Assembly: GCA_016210785.1 (NCBI GenBank)
Contig: JACQTN010000305.1
Span: 1 to 15,394 of the forward strand
Length of the DNA: 15,394 nt
Reading direction: 5' to 3'
From: Armatimonadota bacterium
GTDB lineage: Bacteria; Sysuimicrobiota; Sysuimicrobiia; Sysuimicrobiales; JACQTN01
This document shows positions 7,656 through 15,105 of the stretch, in pieces. Position 1 is the first letter of the stretch; every line of letters starts with the position of its first letter. A program made the position numbers and the translations under genes. Under the pieces are notes generated by a model. It did no database searches and was not told the origin of the DNA. It saw only the letters and a program-made list of their open reading frames with translations.

Positions 7656-8912
7656 ATGGGAAGCGCCGAGATCAAGCAGCGGGCGTTGCAGGAGATCGAT
7701 CGCACCACCGACGAACTGGTGGCGCTGTGCTCGCAGATCGTCCAGCTCGAGGCCGAGAACCCGCCGGGCGACACGACCCGGGCCGCGGACTTCTTTGAAA
7801 GCCTGTTCAAACGGCACGGCCTCCCGGCCGATCGGCATGAGCCCCAGCCGGCATTCGTGAGCCTGGTCTCATACATCGGTGATCCCAAGGGACGTCCCCA
7901 CTTCGTCTTCAACGCGCACCTCGACACCTTTCCCGCGGAGCGCCCGGACCTGTGGGCCTTCCCGCCTTACAGCGGCCAGGTCGCCGACGGGCAGGTCCGG
8001 GGGCGGGGGAGCGCCGACATGCGGTGCGGGCTCACCGCTTCGCTCTACGCGTTCCTGCTGCTCCACCGCCTCAAGCTGCCGATCAAGGGACGCTGCACCC
8101 TCATGTTGGTCGCCGACGAGGAGTGCGGAGGACACTGGGGGACGGGATGGCTGCTGCGCACCTACCCCGAGCTCGCGGGCGACGCCTGCCTGATCGGCGA
8201 GCCCGAGTCGACGCAGAGCCTGCGCATCGGGGAGAAGGGCAAGTCCCAGCTCAAGCTGGTGGCCCGCGGCGAATCGTACCATGCCGGGCTGGCGACCGCG
8301 GACGACGTGAACGTCCGCATGGGCGCGGCGCTGCAGATCATGAAGGAACTGGTCGAGGTCCGCGGCGAGTGGCCCGCGGACATGAAGGAGGTCATCGAGT
8401 TCGCCAAAGGCTATTCGCGCTACAACCGCGACAAGGGCAAGGGCTGGCTCCTCGAGCACACCGCGGTCAACGTGGGCGTCGTGCGCGGAGGCGTGAAGAT
8501 CAACATCGTGCCGATGGCCTGCGAGGCGGAGGTGGACGTGCGCATCCCCTACGGCGTGAAGCCCGCGGACATGAAGGCGATGGTGGAGCGCCGGCTGAAG
8601 GAAGCCGGGCTGGGCAGCATCTCCGTGGAGCACATCCAGCCGACCTTCGAGGCGAGTTACACGTCGCCGTCGCACCCTTTTGTCACACTGGTGAAGGAGA
8701 ACGTCAAGGCCATCACGGGGAACGATCCGCCGCTCACGGTCAGCTTCGCCGCCACCGACGCGCGGTACTTCCGCCCCCGCGGAGTGCCCGCGCTGATCTT
8801 CGGGCCCCGGCCCAACAACATCGCCGGCCTCAACGAGTACATCACCATCGAGGACCTGGTCACCGTCACCAAGGTGCACACGACCTCGGCCATCGACTTC
8901 CTCTGCGCCTAG
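7656..8912 (+). CDS. M20 family metallopeptidase (ArgE/DapE-like) lacking the C-terminal His ligand
   Basis: 418 residues; ATG preceded by AAGGAGG overlapping the hyuB stop, only 10 bp between the genes. Zinc-hydrolase motifs: AHLDTFP with H88 and D90, GRGSADMRCG with bridging D121, ADEECGG with the general base E155 and ligand E156, and GEP with ligand E182. A dimerisation-domain insert follows (about residues 200-310). Near the C-terminus the family normally shows His four residues before a conserved Glu (H-x-x-N/D-E). Here the stretch is NNIAGLNEY, which puts A390 at the His position. A non-standard metal site or a subfamily with a different second-site ligand is possible. The enzyme would hydrolyse an N-acyl or peptide bond of a small substrate in the cytoplasm, probably one released by the upstream enzymes. 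It differs from the M20 fragment at the left edge. Confidence 0.92.
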   Translation: MGSAEIKQRALQEIDRTTDELVALCSQIVQLEAENPPGDTTRAADFFESLFKRHGLPADRHEPQPAFVSLVSYIGDPKGRPHFVFNAHLDTFPAERPDLWAFPPYSGQVADGQVRGRGSADMRCGLTASLYAFLLLHRLKLPIKGRCTLMLVADEECGGHWGTGWLLRTYPELAGDACLIGEPESTQSLRIGEKGKSQLKLVARGESYHAGLATADDVNVRMGAALQIMKELVEVRGEWPADMKEVIEFAKGYSRYNRDKGKGWLLEHTAVNVGVVRGGVKINIVPMACEAEVDVRIPYGVKPADMKAMVERRLKEAGLGSISVEHIQPTFEASYTSPSHPFVTLVKENVKAITGNDPPLTVSFAATDARYFRPRGVPALIFGPRPNNIAGLNEYITIEDLVTVTKVHTTSAIDFLCA

Positions 8913-8925
8913 GGAGAGCCCGCGG

Positions 8926-9945
8926 ATGCCACGGGACACCACACAGCGACCGGGCAGGCCGCGCATCGTGATTGTCGCCACGGGAGGGACGATCTCCTCC
9001 CGCACGCGGGAGGCGGGCGCGGGCTACACGCCGGCCCTCACCGGGGCGGACCTGGTGGCGGCGGTGCCGGACATCGAGGCGCTGGCCGCCGTCGAGGTGG
9101 ACGACTTCGCCCACATCCTGAGCCAGGCGATGACGCCCGAGATGATGTTTGCCCTGGCGCGGCGCGTGGATGCCCACCTGGCGCCGCCGGAGGTGGACGG
9201 CGTCGTGGTGACCCACGGCACGGTGACCATGGCAGAGTCGGCATTCATGGCGGGCCTGCTGGTCGCCTCCGACAAGCCCGTCGTGTTCACCGGCGCCATG
9301 TACCCGGCGTCGGCGCCGGACAGCGACGGGCCGCGCAACCTGCGCGGCGCGATCCGCACCGCGGTGTCTGTGGAGGCCCGCGGGTTGGGCGCGGTGGTGT
9401 GCATGGGCGGGGAGGTCCACGCGGCGCGCGACGTGGAGAAGCTGCATCGCGCGAGCCTGGCCGCGTTTCAGTCGCCGCTGGCCGGGCCGCTGGGGGTGGC
9501 GGACCAGGACCGCGTCGTCCTTTCCCGCCGGCCGGCGCGCCGGCGTACCTTTCGGGTGGATCGCATCGAGCCCGAGGTGGATCTCATCGCGGTCGCCGCG
9601 GGTAGCGACGACCGGTTCATCAACGCGTCCATCGCCGCGGGCGCGAAGGGGATCGTGGTGGAAGGGCTGCCCGGGCGCGGCGCGGTTCCCCCGGCGTTCT
9701 TCGAGGGACTGAAGGTGGCGCGGGCGCGGGGCATCGTCGTGGCGCTGGCGTCCCGTGGGCTGGCCGGCCGCGTCACCGGCACGGGCCGCACCGGGTGGGG
9801 AACCTCCGGCGATCTGGCCGCAATCGGCGCCGTGATGGGCGGCGATCTGTCCGCGCCGAAGCTGCGCATCCTGCTGATGGTGCTGCTGGCGCTGACCCGC
9901 GACCCGGCGGCCGTCCAGGAGATGGTCCGTGACGTCGCGCCATGA
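8926..9945 (+). CDS. Asparaginase/glutaminase-family protein with substituted catalytic triad
   Basis: 339 residues; 13 bp after the M20 gene, with GGGAGAG upstream of the ATG. The fold signature is clear: ATGGTIS with nucleophile T22, Y34, S66-Q67, THGTVTMAES with T99, GAMYPASA, a DGPRNLRGAI stretch, ARDVEK and a late GDLSAPKLRILLM segment. Canonical bacterial L-asparaginases read THGTDT, whose Asp (D90 in E. coli AnsB) forms a triad with T89 and K162. Here that Asp is V100 (codon GTG at 9223-9225). An ungapped alignment across the next conserved block puts V149 at the Lys162 position. So the first nucleophile and the carboxylate-binding Ser are kept while the Thr-Lys-Asp triad is dismantled. 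No signal peptide is seen, so it is cytoplasmic. It may hydrolyse another amide or lactam, or be a degenerate or non-catalytic homologue. Plain L-asparaginase annotation should not be trusted. Confidence 0.9.
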   Translation: MPRDTTQRPGRPRIVIVATGGTISSRTREAGAGYTPALTGADLVAAVPDIEALAAVEVDDFAHILSQAMTPEMMFALARRVDAHLAPPEVDGVVVTHGTVTMAESAFMAGLLVASDKPVVFTGAMYPASAPDSDGPRNLRGAIRTAVSVEARGLGAVVCMGGEVHAARDVEKLHRASLAAFQSPLAGPLGVADQDRVVLSRRPARRRTFRVDRIEPEVDLIAVAAGSDDRFINASIAAGAKGIVVEGLPGRGAVPPAFFEGLKVARARGIVVALASRGLAGRVTGTGRTGWGTSGDLAAIGAVMGGDLSAPKLRILLMVLLALTRDPAAVQEMVRDVAP

Positions 9946-9986
9946 AGGACGCGGAGCGCCCGAAGGAAGGGAAGGGGGGGTAAGGT

Positions 9987-11531
9987 ATGCGGCTGACGCG
10001 GAGGTTCGTCCTGCTCGCAGTCCTCATCCTGGCGATGGCGGTGGCCGGTGGGCCGGGACCCGCCGGGGGCGCGCCCGCTATCGTCGAGCTGCGCGTCCGG
10101 GCCCTGTCGGAATTCGGCACCATGGACCCGGCGCAGGTCGGTAGCGCCACCGACGACCAGGTGTTGGTGAACATCTACAGCCAGCTCGTGCGGATGCGTA
10201 CGGGCACCAGCGAGCTCGTCCCCGAACTGGCAGAGCGATGGACCGTTTCCCCGGACGGCAAGGTCTACACGTTCCACGTGCGCCGGGGGGTGAAGTGGCA
10301 CAAGGGCTTCGGCGAGCTGACCAGTGACGACGTGAAGTTCACCTTGGAGCGCCACCTGGACCCGTCGGTGCGGTCCCGCCGGCGCGCCCTCTTCGCCAAC
10401 GTCGAGGCCGTCAACACGCCCAACGAGTACACGATCGAGATCCGCCTGAAGCAGCCGAGCCCCGGCTTCATGCGGACGGCCATCGCGGAGGTCGCCGGCT
10501 ACATCCTCAGCCGCAAGGCCGTCACGCAACTGGGCAGGGAGCACGCCCTCAACCCTATCGGCACCGGGCCGTACGTGTGGGACCGCTACCGCAAGGGGAG
10601 CGAGCTCGTCCTGGTGGCCAACGAGGAGTACTTCAACAAGCCCGCGCGCATCAAGCGGGTCGTCTGGCTCCCCATCCCCGAGGACGTGGTGGCCTACACG
10701 GCGCTGCAGGCCGGCAACATCGACCTCATGTACTTCCGCAGCGGCGAGGTCTTCCGGCAGGCGCGCGCCAACCCTCGCGTCGTCGTCATGACCGCCTCCG
10801 CGCAGTCGGTCCGGGGCATCTACTTCAATACGCGCCGCGCGCCCCTCACCGACAGGCGGGTGCGCCAGGCCATCGCCCACATGATCAACAAGGAGTACAT
10901 CGTCAAGTACGCGCTGCACGGCACGGGCCAGGTGGCCGATTCGGTCATCAGTCCCCAGACCTGGGGGTACACGTCGAACGTCCGCAAGTACCCGCCCGAT
11001 CTGGAGAAGGCGAAGCAGTTGCTGCGCGAGGCCGGCCACGAGCAGGGCTTCAAGATCAACCTGGTCTACCCGTTCCAGGATCCCTACCAGACGTGGGCGC
11101 CGGTCATCCAGGACCAGCTCCGCCGCGTGAACATCACCGTGGAGCTCGTCGGGCTGGAGTTCGTCAGCGCCATCCAGCGGGCCTCGCGGGGGGACTACGA
11201 CATGTTCACCCTGGGCCTCACCCGCCCGCCCGATCCCGACGTCTACTTCTCCACCGGGTGGTACGGCCCCAGCGCGCCTCCCGGCCAGGCCTTCACCTTC
11301 TACGACGGCGCGGACCGGATGATCGACCAGGCGCGCAGCGAGGTGGACGACAGGCGCCGGCGGGCGCTGGTGGAGCAGGTCCAGCGGCGGATCGCCGAGG
11401 ACGTGCCGGGGCTCCCCATCTACTACGCGTTCAGCATGGTGGCCATGCACCCGAAGGTGAAGGGGCACCTGGTCGGCATCCTCAACGACCTGTGGCTCCA
11501 CTCGATGTCTATCGACGAGCGCGCGCGGTAG
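9987..11531 (+). CDS. ABC transporter substrate-binding protein, family 5 (peptide type), second copy
   Basis: 514 residues. The start ATG follows a G-rich Shine-Dalgarno stretch (GGGGGGTAAGG) and opens a signal peptide: MRLTRR, a hydrophobic core at about residues 7-20, and an A-P-A cleavage site near 29-31, again without a lipobox cysteine. Family marks: TMDPAQVG, PELAERW, SPDGKVYTFHVRRGVKWH, SDDVKFTLER, NPIGTGPYVW, ANEEYFNKP, DRRVRQAIAHMINKEYIVK and PPDLEKAKQLLREAG. It shares the fold and length of the protein at 551-2077, but the two diverge across most of their length by eye, so they are not a recent duplication and probably bind different ligands. It lies 41 bp after the asparaginase-like gene and ends 9 nt before a strong hairpin, which may mark the 3' end of the main transcript. 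No cognate permease is nearby. Confidence 0.92.
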   Translation: MRLTRRFVLLAVLILAMAVAGGPGPAGGAPAIVELRVRALSEFGTMDPAQVGSATDDQVLVNIYSQLVRMRTGTSELVPELAERWTVSPDGKVYTFHVRRGVKWHKGFGELTSDDVKFTLERHLDPSVRSRRRALFANVEAVNTPNEYTIEIRLKQPSPGFMRTAIAEVAGYILSRKAVTQLGREHALNPIGTGPYVWDRYRKGSELVLVANEEYFNKPARIKRVVWLPIPEDVVAYTALQAGNIDLMYFRSGEVFRQARANPRVVVMTASAQSVRGIYFNTRRAPLTDRRVRQAIAHMINKEYIVKYALHGTGQVADSVISPQTWGYTSNVRKYPPDLEKAKQLLREAGHEQGFKINLVYPFQDPYQTWAPVIQDQLRRVNITVELVGLEFVSAIQRASRGDYDMFTLGLTRPPDPDVYFSTGWYGPSAPPGQAFTFYDGADRMIDQARSEVDDRRRRALVEQVQRRIAEDVPGLPIYYAFSMVAMHPKVKGHLVGILNDLWLHSMSIDERAR

Positions 11532-11540
11532 CCGGAGTCT

Positions 11541-11563
11541 CCCTCTCCCCATTGGGGAGAGGG
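11541..11563. terminator. Perfect inverted repeat CCCTCTCCCC-ATT-GGGGAGAGGG, terminator or REP-like palindrome
   Basis: Ten-base arms pair perfectly (the outer two bases of the ATT centre can also pair). The repeat begins 9 nt after the stop of solute-binding protein 2. The RNA hairpin would be very stable but is followed by CGCCGC, not a T-run, so it is not a classical intrinsic terminator. It could act as an mRNA 3'-end protector or attenuator between the first seven genes and the lyase gene. This arm sequence resembles dispersed intergenic palindromes of many GC-rich bacteria; only one copy is in the window. Confidence 0.65.
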
Positions 11564-11698
11564 CGCCGCGGAGTTGGTGAGCGCGGTGAGGAGCAACGCC
11601 TTGCAGCGGAGTGGCACGTGCCGGGGTGAGGGGGGCGCGCGCCTGGTCCGGAGAGCGCACGGGGTTGGAGACGTCCTGGATGTGAGGAGGAACGTGCC
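11564..11698. other. Repeat-like spacer before the lyase gene, with 10-bp palindrome GGCACGTGCC
   Basis: No ORF here is credible. GGTGAG occurs three times (near 11576, 11585 and 11625), the last as CCGGGGTGAGGGGGGC. GCGGAGT occurs twice. GGCACGTGCC at 11613-11622 is a perfect palindrome. The stretch looks like the tail of a dispersed intergenic repeat starting at the hairpin. The last 20 bases carry the strong TGAGGAGG ribosome-binding site of the lyase gene. No clear promoter was recognised, so it is undecided whether the lyase and oxidoreductase genes have their own promoter. Confidence 0.45.
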
Positions 11699-13234
11699 AT
11701 GAGCACAGAGCGGGAGAGTACGGGCGAAGGCATGTTTCTCGAGGACGCCAGGCTCGGCGCGCGCCATCCGGTCCTGCTGCAGTACGCCGAGGCAGGCCGC
11801 ATGCACCACATGCGGCCGTACTTTCGCGCCTACGCCCTGGTGGATCTGGCCCACGGGGTCATGCTGGTGGAGGAGGGCATCCTGGACGGAGTCCGCGGCG
11901 GGAAGCTCCTTGGCGGTCTTCTGGAGATCCTCGAGGCTGGCCCCGACCGCTTCCCCTGGGAGGTGCAGTCCGGCTCGTACCTGGTTCACGTGGAGAACTA
12001 CCTGGGCAGGCGGCTGGGACACGACGTCGCGGGCCGGCTGCAGACGGGCCGCAGCCGCAACGACCAGGGCGCCGCGGTGGACCGGCTGTTCTCGCGGGAC
12101 CTGCTGCTCGAGGTCTTCGGGGATCTCCTGGCGCTGGCACGGGTGCTCCTGTCGCTGGCGCGTGAGCACGTGCACACGGTGATGCCGGGCTACACGCACC
12201 TCCAGCACGCCCAGCCCTGGACCTTCGGCTTCTACCTCATGCGGCAGGTGAGCATCCTCGAGCGCGACCTGCAGCGGCTGGCGGGCGCCTATGCCCGGGC
12301 GAACCTGAGCGCGCTGGGCGGCGCGGCCTGCGCCGGGACCTCCTGGCCGGTGAACCGCAGGCGCGTGGCGGAGCTGCTCGGGCACGACGGCCTCGTCACG
12401 AACGCCTGCGACGCCGGCAGCTTCGCGCGCGACCATCTCGAGGAGGAGATGGCCGTCCTGGCCCTCCTCATGAGCAACCTCGGGCGGCTGGCCACCGACC
12501 TCTACGTCTGGCACTCCTGGGAGTTCTCCTTCGTCGAAGTGGCCGACGGGCTGGCGGCCACCAGCAGCATCATGCCGCAGAAGAAGAACCCGCGCGCGCT
12601 GGAGACCGTCAAGGCCCTGGCGGGCCAGGCCGCGGGCTGGCTGCCGGCGGCGATGGCCTGCCAGCGGGGCGTGCTCTCCACGGACCTGGACATGCCATTC
12701 GGGAGGGACCTGCTGGCGCCGGCGGGAGATGTGTGCACCTCGTCGCTGAGGCTGATGACGGAGGCCATGCGAACACTCACGGTGTACGCGGACGCCATGG
12801 CGCAGAAGGCCGGGGTGTTCTGGAGCACGGCCAGCCACCTGGCGGACGAGCTGGTGCGGAGATTCGACCTCCCGTTTCGCACCGCCCACCAGATCGTGGG
12901 CCGGTTCATCAAGGGCTCCATCGCGGCGGGGCACACGCCTCAATCACCCTCCGCGGACCTGTTCCGCCAGGCGGCGCAGGAGATGGCCGGGCGCGACATT
13001 GCTCTGAGCGCCGAAGAGATCCGCCGGCTTCTCGACGTCCGGGAGTTCCTGGAGACCTGTGCCACCGAAGGCAGCGTGAACCCGCGCCACGTGCGGGCGC
13101 ACATCGAGGCGATGGACGGCGTGCTTGCCGGGCATGAGCGCTGGCACGCGCAGAAGGCGCAGTCCGCCCGGCAGGCCGTCGAGATGCTCGTCACCCGCGC
13201 GAAACAGGTGGCGGTGGAGACCCCCGGGGCGTGA
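11699..13234 (+). CDS. Argininosuccinate lyase-family C-N lyase (aspartase/fumarase superfamily)
   Basis: 511 residues; ATG with TGAGGAGG 8 nt upstream. All three catalytic regions are intact: TGRSRNDQ at residues 116-123 (dicarboxylate binding), PGYTHLQHAQP with H167 and T166 (general acid region), and SSIMPQKKNP starting at S289-S290 (the flexible signature loop with the catalytic serine). The C-terminal ASL domain follows (FRTAHQIVGRFIKG). Such enzymes eliminate fumarate from N-substituted aspartates. The protein is about 50 residues longer than typical ArgH, and its N-terminus lacks the LWGGRF-type segment and the usual D-I-x-x-S-x-A helix, so the amine side of the substrate may not be arginine. 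No argG or other arginine gene is near. A catabolic lyase comparable to ethylenediamine-disuccinate lyase is a plausible alternative. The LLM oxidoreductase gene follows 10 bp later and is clearly co-transcribed. Confidence 0.9.
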   Translation: MSTERESTGEGMFLEDARLGARHPVLLQYAEAGRMHHMRPYFRAYALVDLAHGVMLVEEGILDGVRGGKLLGGLLEILEAGPDRFPWEVQSGSYLVHVENYLGRRLGHDVAGRLQTGRSRNDQGAAVDRLFSRDLLLEVFGDLLALARVLLSLAREHVHTVMPGYTHLQHAQPWTFGFYLMRQVSILERDLQRLAGAYARANLSALGGAACAGTSWPVNRRRVAELLGHDGLVTNACDAGSFARDHLEEEMAVLALLMSNLGRLATDLYVWHSWEFSFVEVADGLAATSSIMPQKKNPRALETVKALAGQAAGWLPAAMACQRGVLSTDLDMPFGRDLLAPAGDVCTSSLRLMTEAMRTLTVYADAMAQKAGVFWSTASHLADELVRRFDLPFRTAHQIVGRFIKGSIAAGHTPQSPSADLFRQAAQEMAGRDIALSAEEIRRLLDVREFLETCATEGSVNPRHVRAHIEAMDGVLAGHERWHAQKAQSARQAVEMLVTRAKQVAVETPGA

Positions 13235-13244
13235 GGAGGCATCC

Positions 13245-14225
13245 ATGGCGAGACGCGTGACCTTCGGCATCCGGCTGTCCAACAACGGGCCCTTCGCCAC
13301 GGCGGCGACCATCAAAGAACTGGCCACGCTCGCCGAGGCGCTGGGCTTCGATGTCCTGTGGGTGAACGATCACGTCGCCTGGCCGACGCACCGGCGCACC
13401 CACTTCAGCGCCGGGTCGGTCGAGGCGGTGACCGACCAGCCGCCCGACTTCTACGAGAGCCTGACCTCGGTGGCGTACCTGGCTGCCATGACCCGCCGCG
13501 TCAGGGTAGGTATTGCCGGCCTGGTGGTGCCGTGGCGGGACCCGCGGGTGCTGGCCAAGCAGATGGCGACGATCCACGAGATGTCCGGCGGGCGCTTCAT
13601 CCCAGCGCTGGCCATCGGCCGGTTCGAGGACGAATTCGAGGCGCAGCAGGTGCCCTACCGGAGACGCGGACGCCTCACCGACGAATACCTGGCCTGCCTC
13701 GCCGCGATCTTGGGGCCGGACCCGCTGACCGACTTCTCGGGCGAGCAAGTGCAGATCGCCGGCGCGGAGTATTTCCCCAAACCCCAGGGTCTCCCCATCT
13801 GGATCTGCGGCTCGAGTCCACCGGCCCTCCGCCGCGTCGCCCGCTACGCCCGGGGATGGCTGCCCGGGCAGCGCACCGTGGAGGACTACGCGGCCAGCAC
13901 GCGCGCGCTGGCCGCGGTGCTGGCGGAGCACGGCCGGTCGCCGGACGAGATCGAGCGCGGCTTCGAGGTCTACACCACGATCGCGGACACCGACGAGGCC
14001 GCGCACCGCATGACGGAGGCCAGCCAGCGCCACCAGTGGGGCGATGTGGCCAAAGGAGTAGCCCGCAGCCTGGTGGGGAGCCCGGCCACGGTCATCGGGC
14101 GCATCCGTGACTACATCGCCGCCGGGGTCACGCACTTCGAGCTGAAGTTCATCTGCCATACCCCGGCGATGATGCGGGAGATGATGGAGCGCTACGCGGA
14201 CGCGGTCGTGCAGGAGTTCCGCTGA
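13245..14225 (+). CDS. LLM class flavin- or F420-dependent oxidoreductase
   Basis: 326 residues; GAGGAGG (13233-13239) overlaps the lyase stop and lies 5 nt before the ATG. The protein is a luciferase-like TIM barrel: MARRVTFGIRLSNNG at the first strand, LAEALGFDVLWVNDHVAWP at residues 29-47, RVRVGIAGLVVPWRDP, the MSGGRFIPALAIGRFEDEFEA segment, and PIWICGSSPPALRRVARYARGWLP, the standard late barrel segment. Length and motifs fit the F420-dependent and FMN-dependent LLM subgroups of about 300-340 residues, not the larger nitrilotriacetate/EDTA monooxygenase class. Cofactor and substrate cannot be assigned. Tight coupling to the C-N lyase suggests both act on the same compound or its product, for example oxidising the released amine or the N-substituted acid. 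It is the last gene of the plus-strand series before a convergent gene. Confidence 0.92.
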   Translation: MARRVTFGIRLSNNGPFATAATIKELATLAEALGFDVLWVNDHVAWPTHRRTHFSAGSVEAVTDQPPDFYESLTSVAYLAAMTRRVRVGIAGLVVPWRDPRVLAKQMATIHEMSGGRFIPALAIGRFEDEFEAQQVPYRRRGRLTDEYLACLAAILGPDPLTDFSGEQVQIAGAEYFPKPQGLPIWICGSSPPALRRVARYARGWLPGQRTVEDYAASTRALAAVLAEHGRSPDEIERGFEVYTTIADTDEAAHRMTEASQRHQWGDVAKGVARSLVGSPATVIGRIRDYIAAGVTHFELKFICHTPAMMREMMERYADAVVQEFR

Positions 14226-14230
14226 AGTCT

Positions 14231-14257
14231 GGACGGCGGTGGGTCCCGGCCGCGTCC
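14231..14257. terminator. Possible hairpin between convergent genes
   Basis: GGACGGCGG (14231-14239) can pair with CCGCGTCC (14250-14257) through 8 base pairs with one bulged G and a 10-nt loop. It lies in the 49-bp gap between two converging genes, where a bidirectional terminator is expected. There is no T-run on either side, so this is tentative. Confidence 0.35.
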
Positions 14258-14274
14258 TCCCGTATCGACGCTGG

Positions 14275-15105
14275 TCAGGACAGAGACAGGCCTCCCAGGA
14301 ACTCCCGCACCAGCGCCACGAACTTCGCGTTCTCCTCCAGGTGTGGGGAGTGGCCGCTCTCCTCGAAGATCTCCAGCCGCGCGTTGGGCAGGGCGCGCGC
14401 CAGTTCCTCCGAGCACTCCACCGGCGTGATCCAGTCGTGGCGCCCGACGGCCACCAGGACGGGCACGCGGATCTCGCGCAGCCGGGGGCGCAGATCATAC
14501 CCGGGCAGGTTGCGTCCGAACGCCCAGTTGTGGGTGGCCACACGGTACTTCCCCGTCTTCACGTCCGGCACGTGCTCGGGGTTGTACCGGAAGTTGTACA
14601 GCGGGAGGATGGCGGCGTGCAGTGCCCGCAGGTCGTCGTCGTCGCGCATCTTCCCGCCGAAGAACCGCTCCAGCGTGGGACGGTCCACGCCGGGGAGGTT
14701 GCGGGCGAGGGCGGTCTGGATCGACTTCTCCTGGTGGTGGAAGCGGGCCGCCGTGCTGCGGGCGACGATCGCCCGCACGTTCCGCGGATGGCACAGCGCG
14801 TATTCCAGGGAGATGAACCCGCCGTACGAGCCCCCTGCCAGGACGACCGGCCCGAGGTCCAGATGCCGGCGGATCGCCTCCACGTCCGCCACGAGCTGGT
14901 CGTGGGTCAGCGGAGGGTTGCCCTCGGAGACGCCGCACCCGCGCGCATCGTAGAAGACCAGCGTGAACGCGTCGGCCAGGGGGGTGAACCCCTTCTTGTT
15001 CCCGCGATGGTCACCGACGCCGGGTCCGCCGTGCAGGACGATGATCGGGGGGCCGCTGCCCATGGCTTCGACGTACAGGCGGTTGCCGTCGGATGTGACC
15101 CACAT
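14275..15105 (-). CDS. Alpha/beta hydrolase, proline iminopeptidase-like (S33 type)
   Basis: 276 residues, read on the minus strand. The chosen ATG (15103-15105) has GGAGGAGA 7 nt upstream; a longer in-frame start at 15264 would add an Arg/Pro-rich stretch that looks non-coding. Motifs: HGGPG at residues 25-29 (oxyanion hole), YDARGCGVS at 52-60, the nucleophile elbow GGSYGG with S93, D224 in VGRHDWITP and H252 in ESGHSPH, giving a complete Ser-Asp-His triad. HGGPG and GGSYGG are typical of prolyl aminopeptidase and related amide or ester hydrolases; the cap region at about 115-200 is shorter than in many iminopeptidases. There is no signal peptide, so it is cytoplasmic. It is convergent with the LLM gene and divergent from the secreted protein at 15301. 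A peptidase role would suit the peptide-scavenging context, but an esterase or lactonase is equally compatible. Confidence 0.92.
   Translation of the reverse strand: MWVTSDGNRLYVEAMGSGPPIIVLHGGPGVGDHRGNKKGFTPLADAFTLVFYDARGCGVSEGNPPLTHDQLVADVEAIRRHLDLGPVVLAGGSYGGFISLEYALCHPRNVRAIVARSTAARFHHQEKSIQTALARNLPGVDRPTLERFFGGKMRDDDDLRALHAAILPLYNFRYNPEHVPDVKTGKYRVATHNWAFGRNLPGYDLRPRLREIRVPVLVAVGRHDWITPVECSEELARALPNARLEIFEESGHSPHLEENAKFVALVREFLGGLSLS

Noticed and set aside
5861..7927. A 688-codon minus-strand open frame opposite hyuB and the M20 start
   Set aside because: Same reason: it overlaps two well-supported genes, has a low-complexity translation and no ribosome-binding logic.
8926..9945. Straightforward annotation as L-asparaginase (ansA/ansB)
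   Set aside because: The family is certain but the triad Asp and Lys positions are both Val, so the specific activity and gene symbol were withheld.
11564..11698. Possible small RNA or small protein gene in the spacer before the lyase
   Set aside because: No ORF with a start, ribosome-binding site and plausible composition, and no tRNA-like or riboswitch-like fold was recognised. A repeat tail explains the sequence better.
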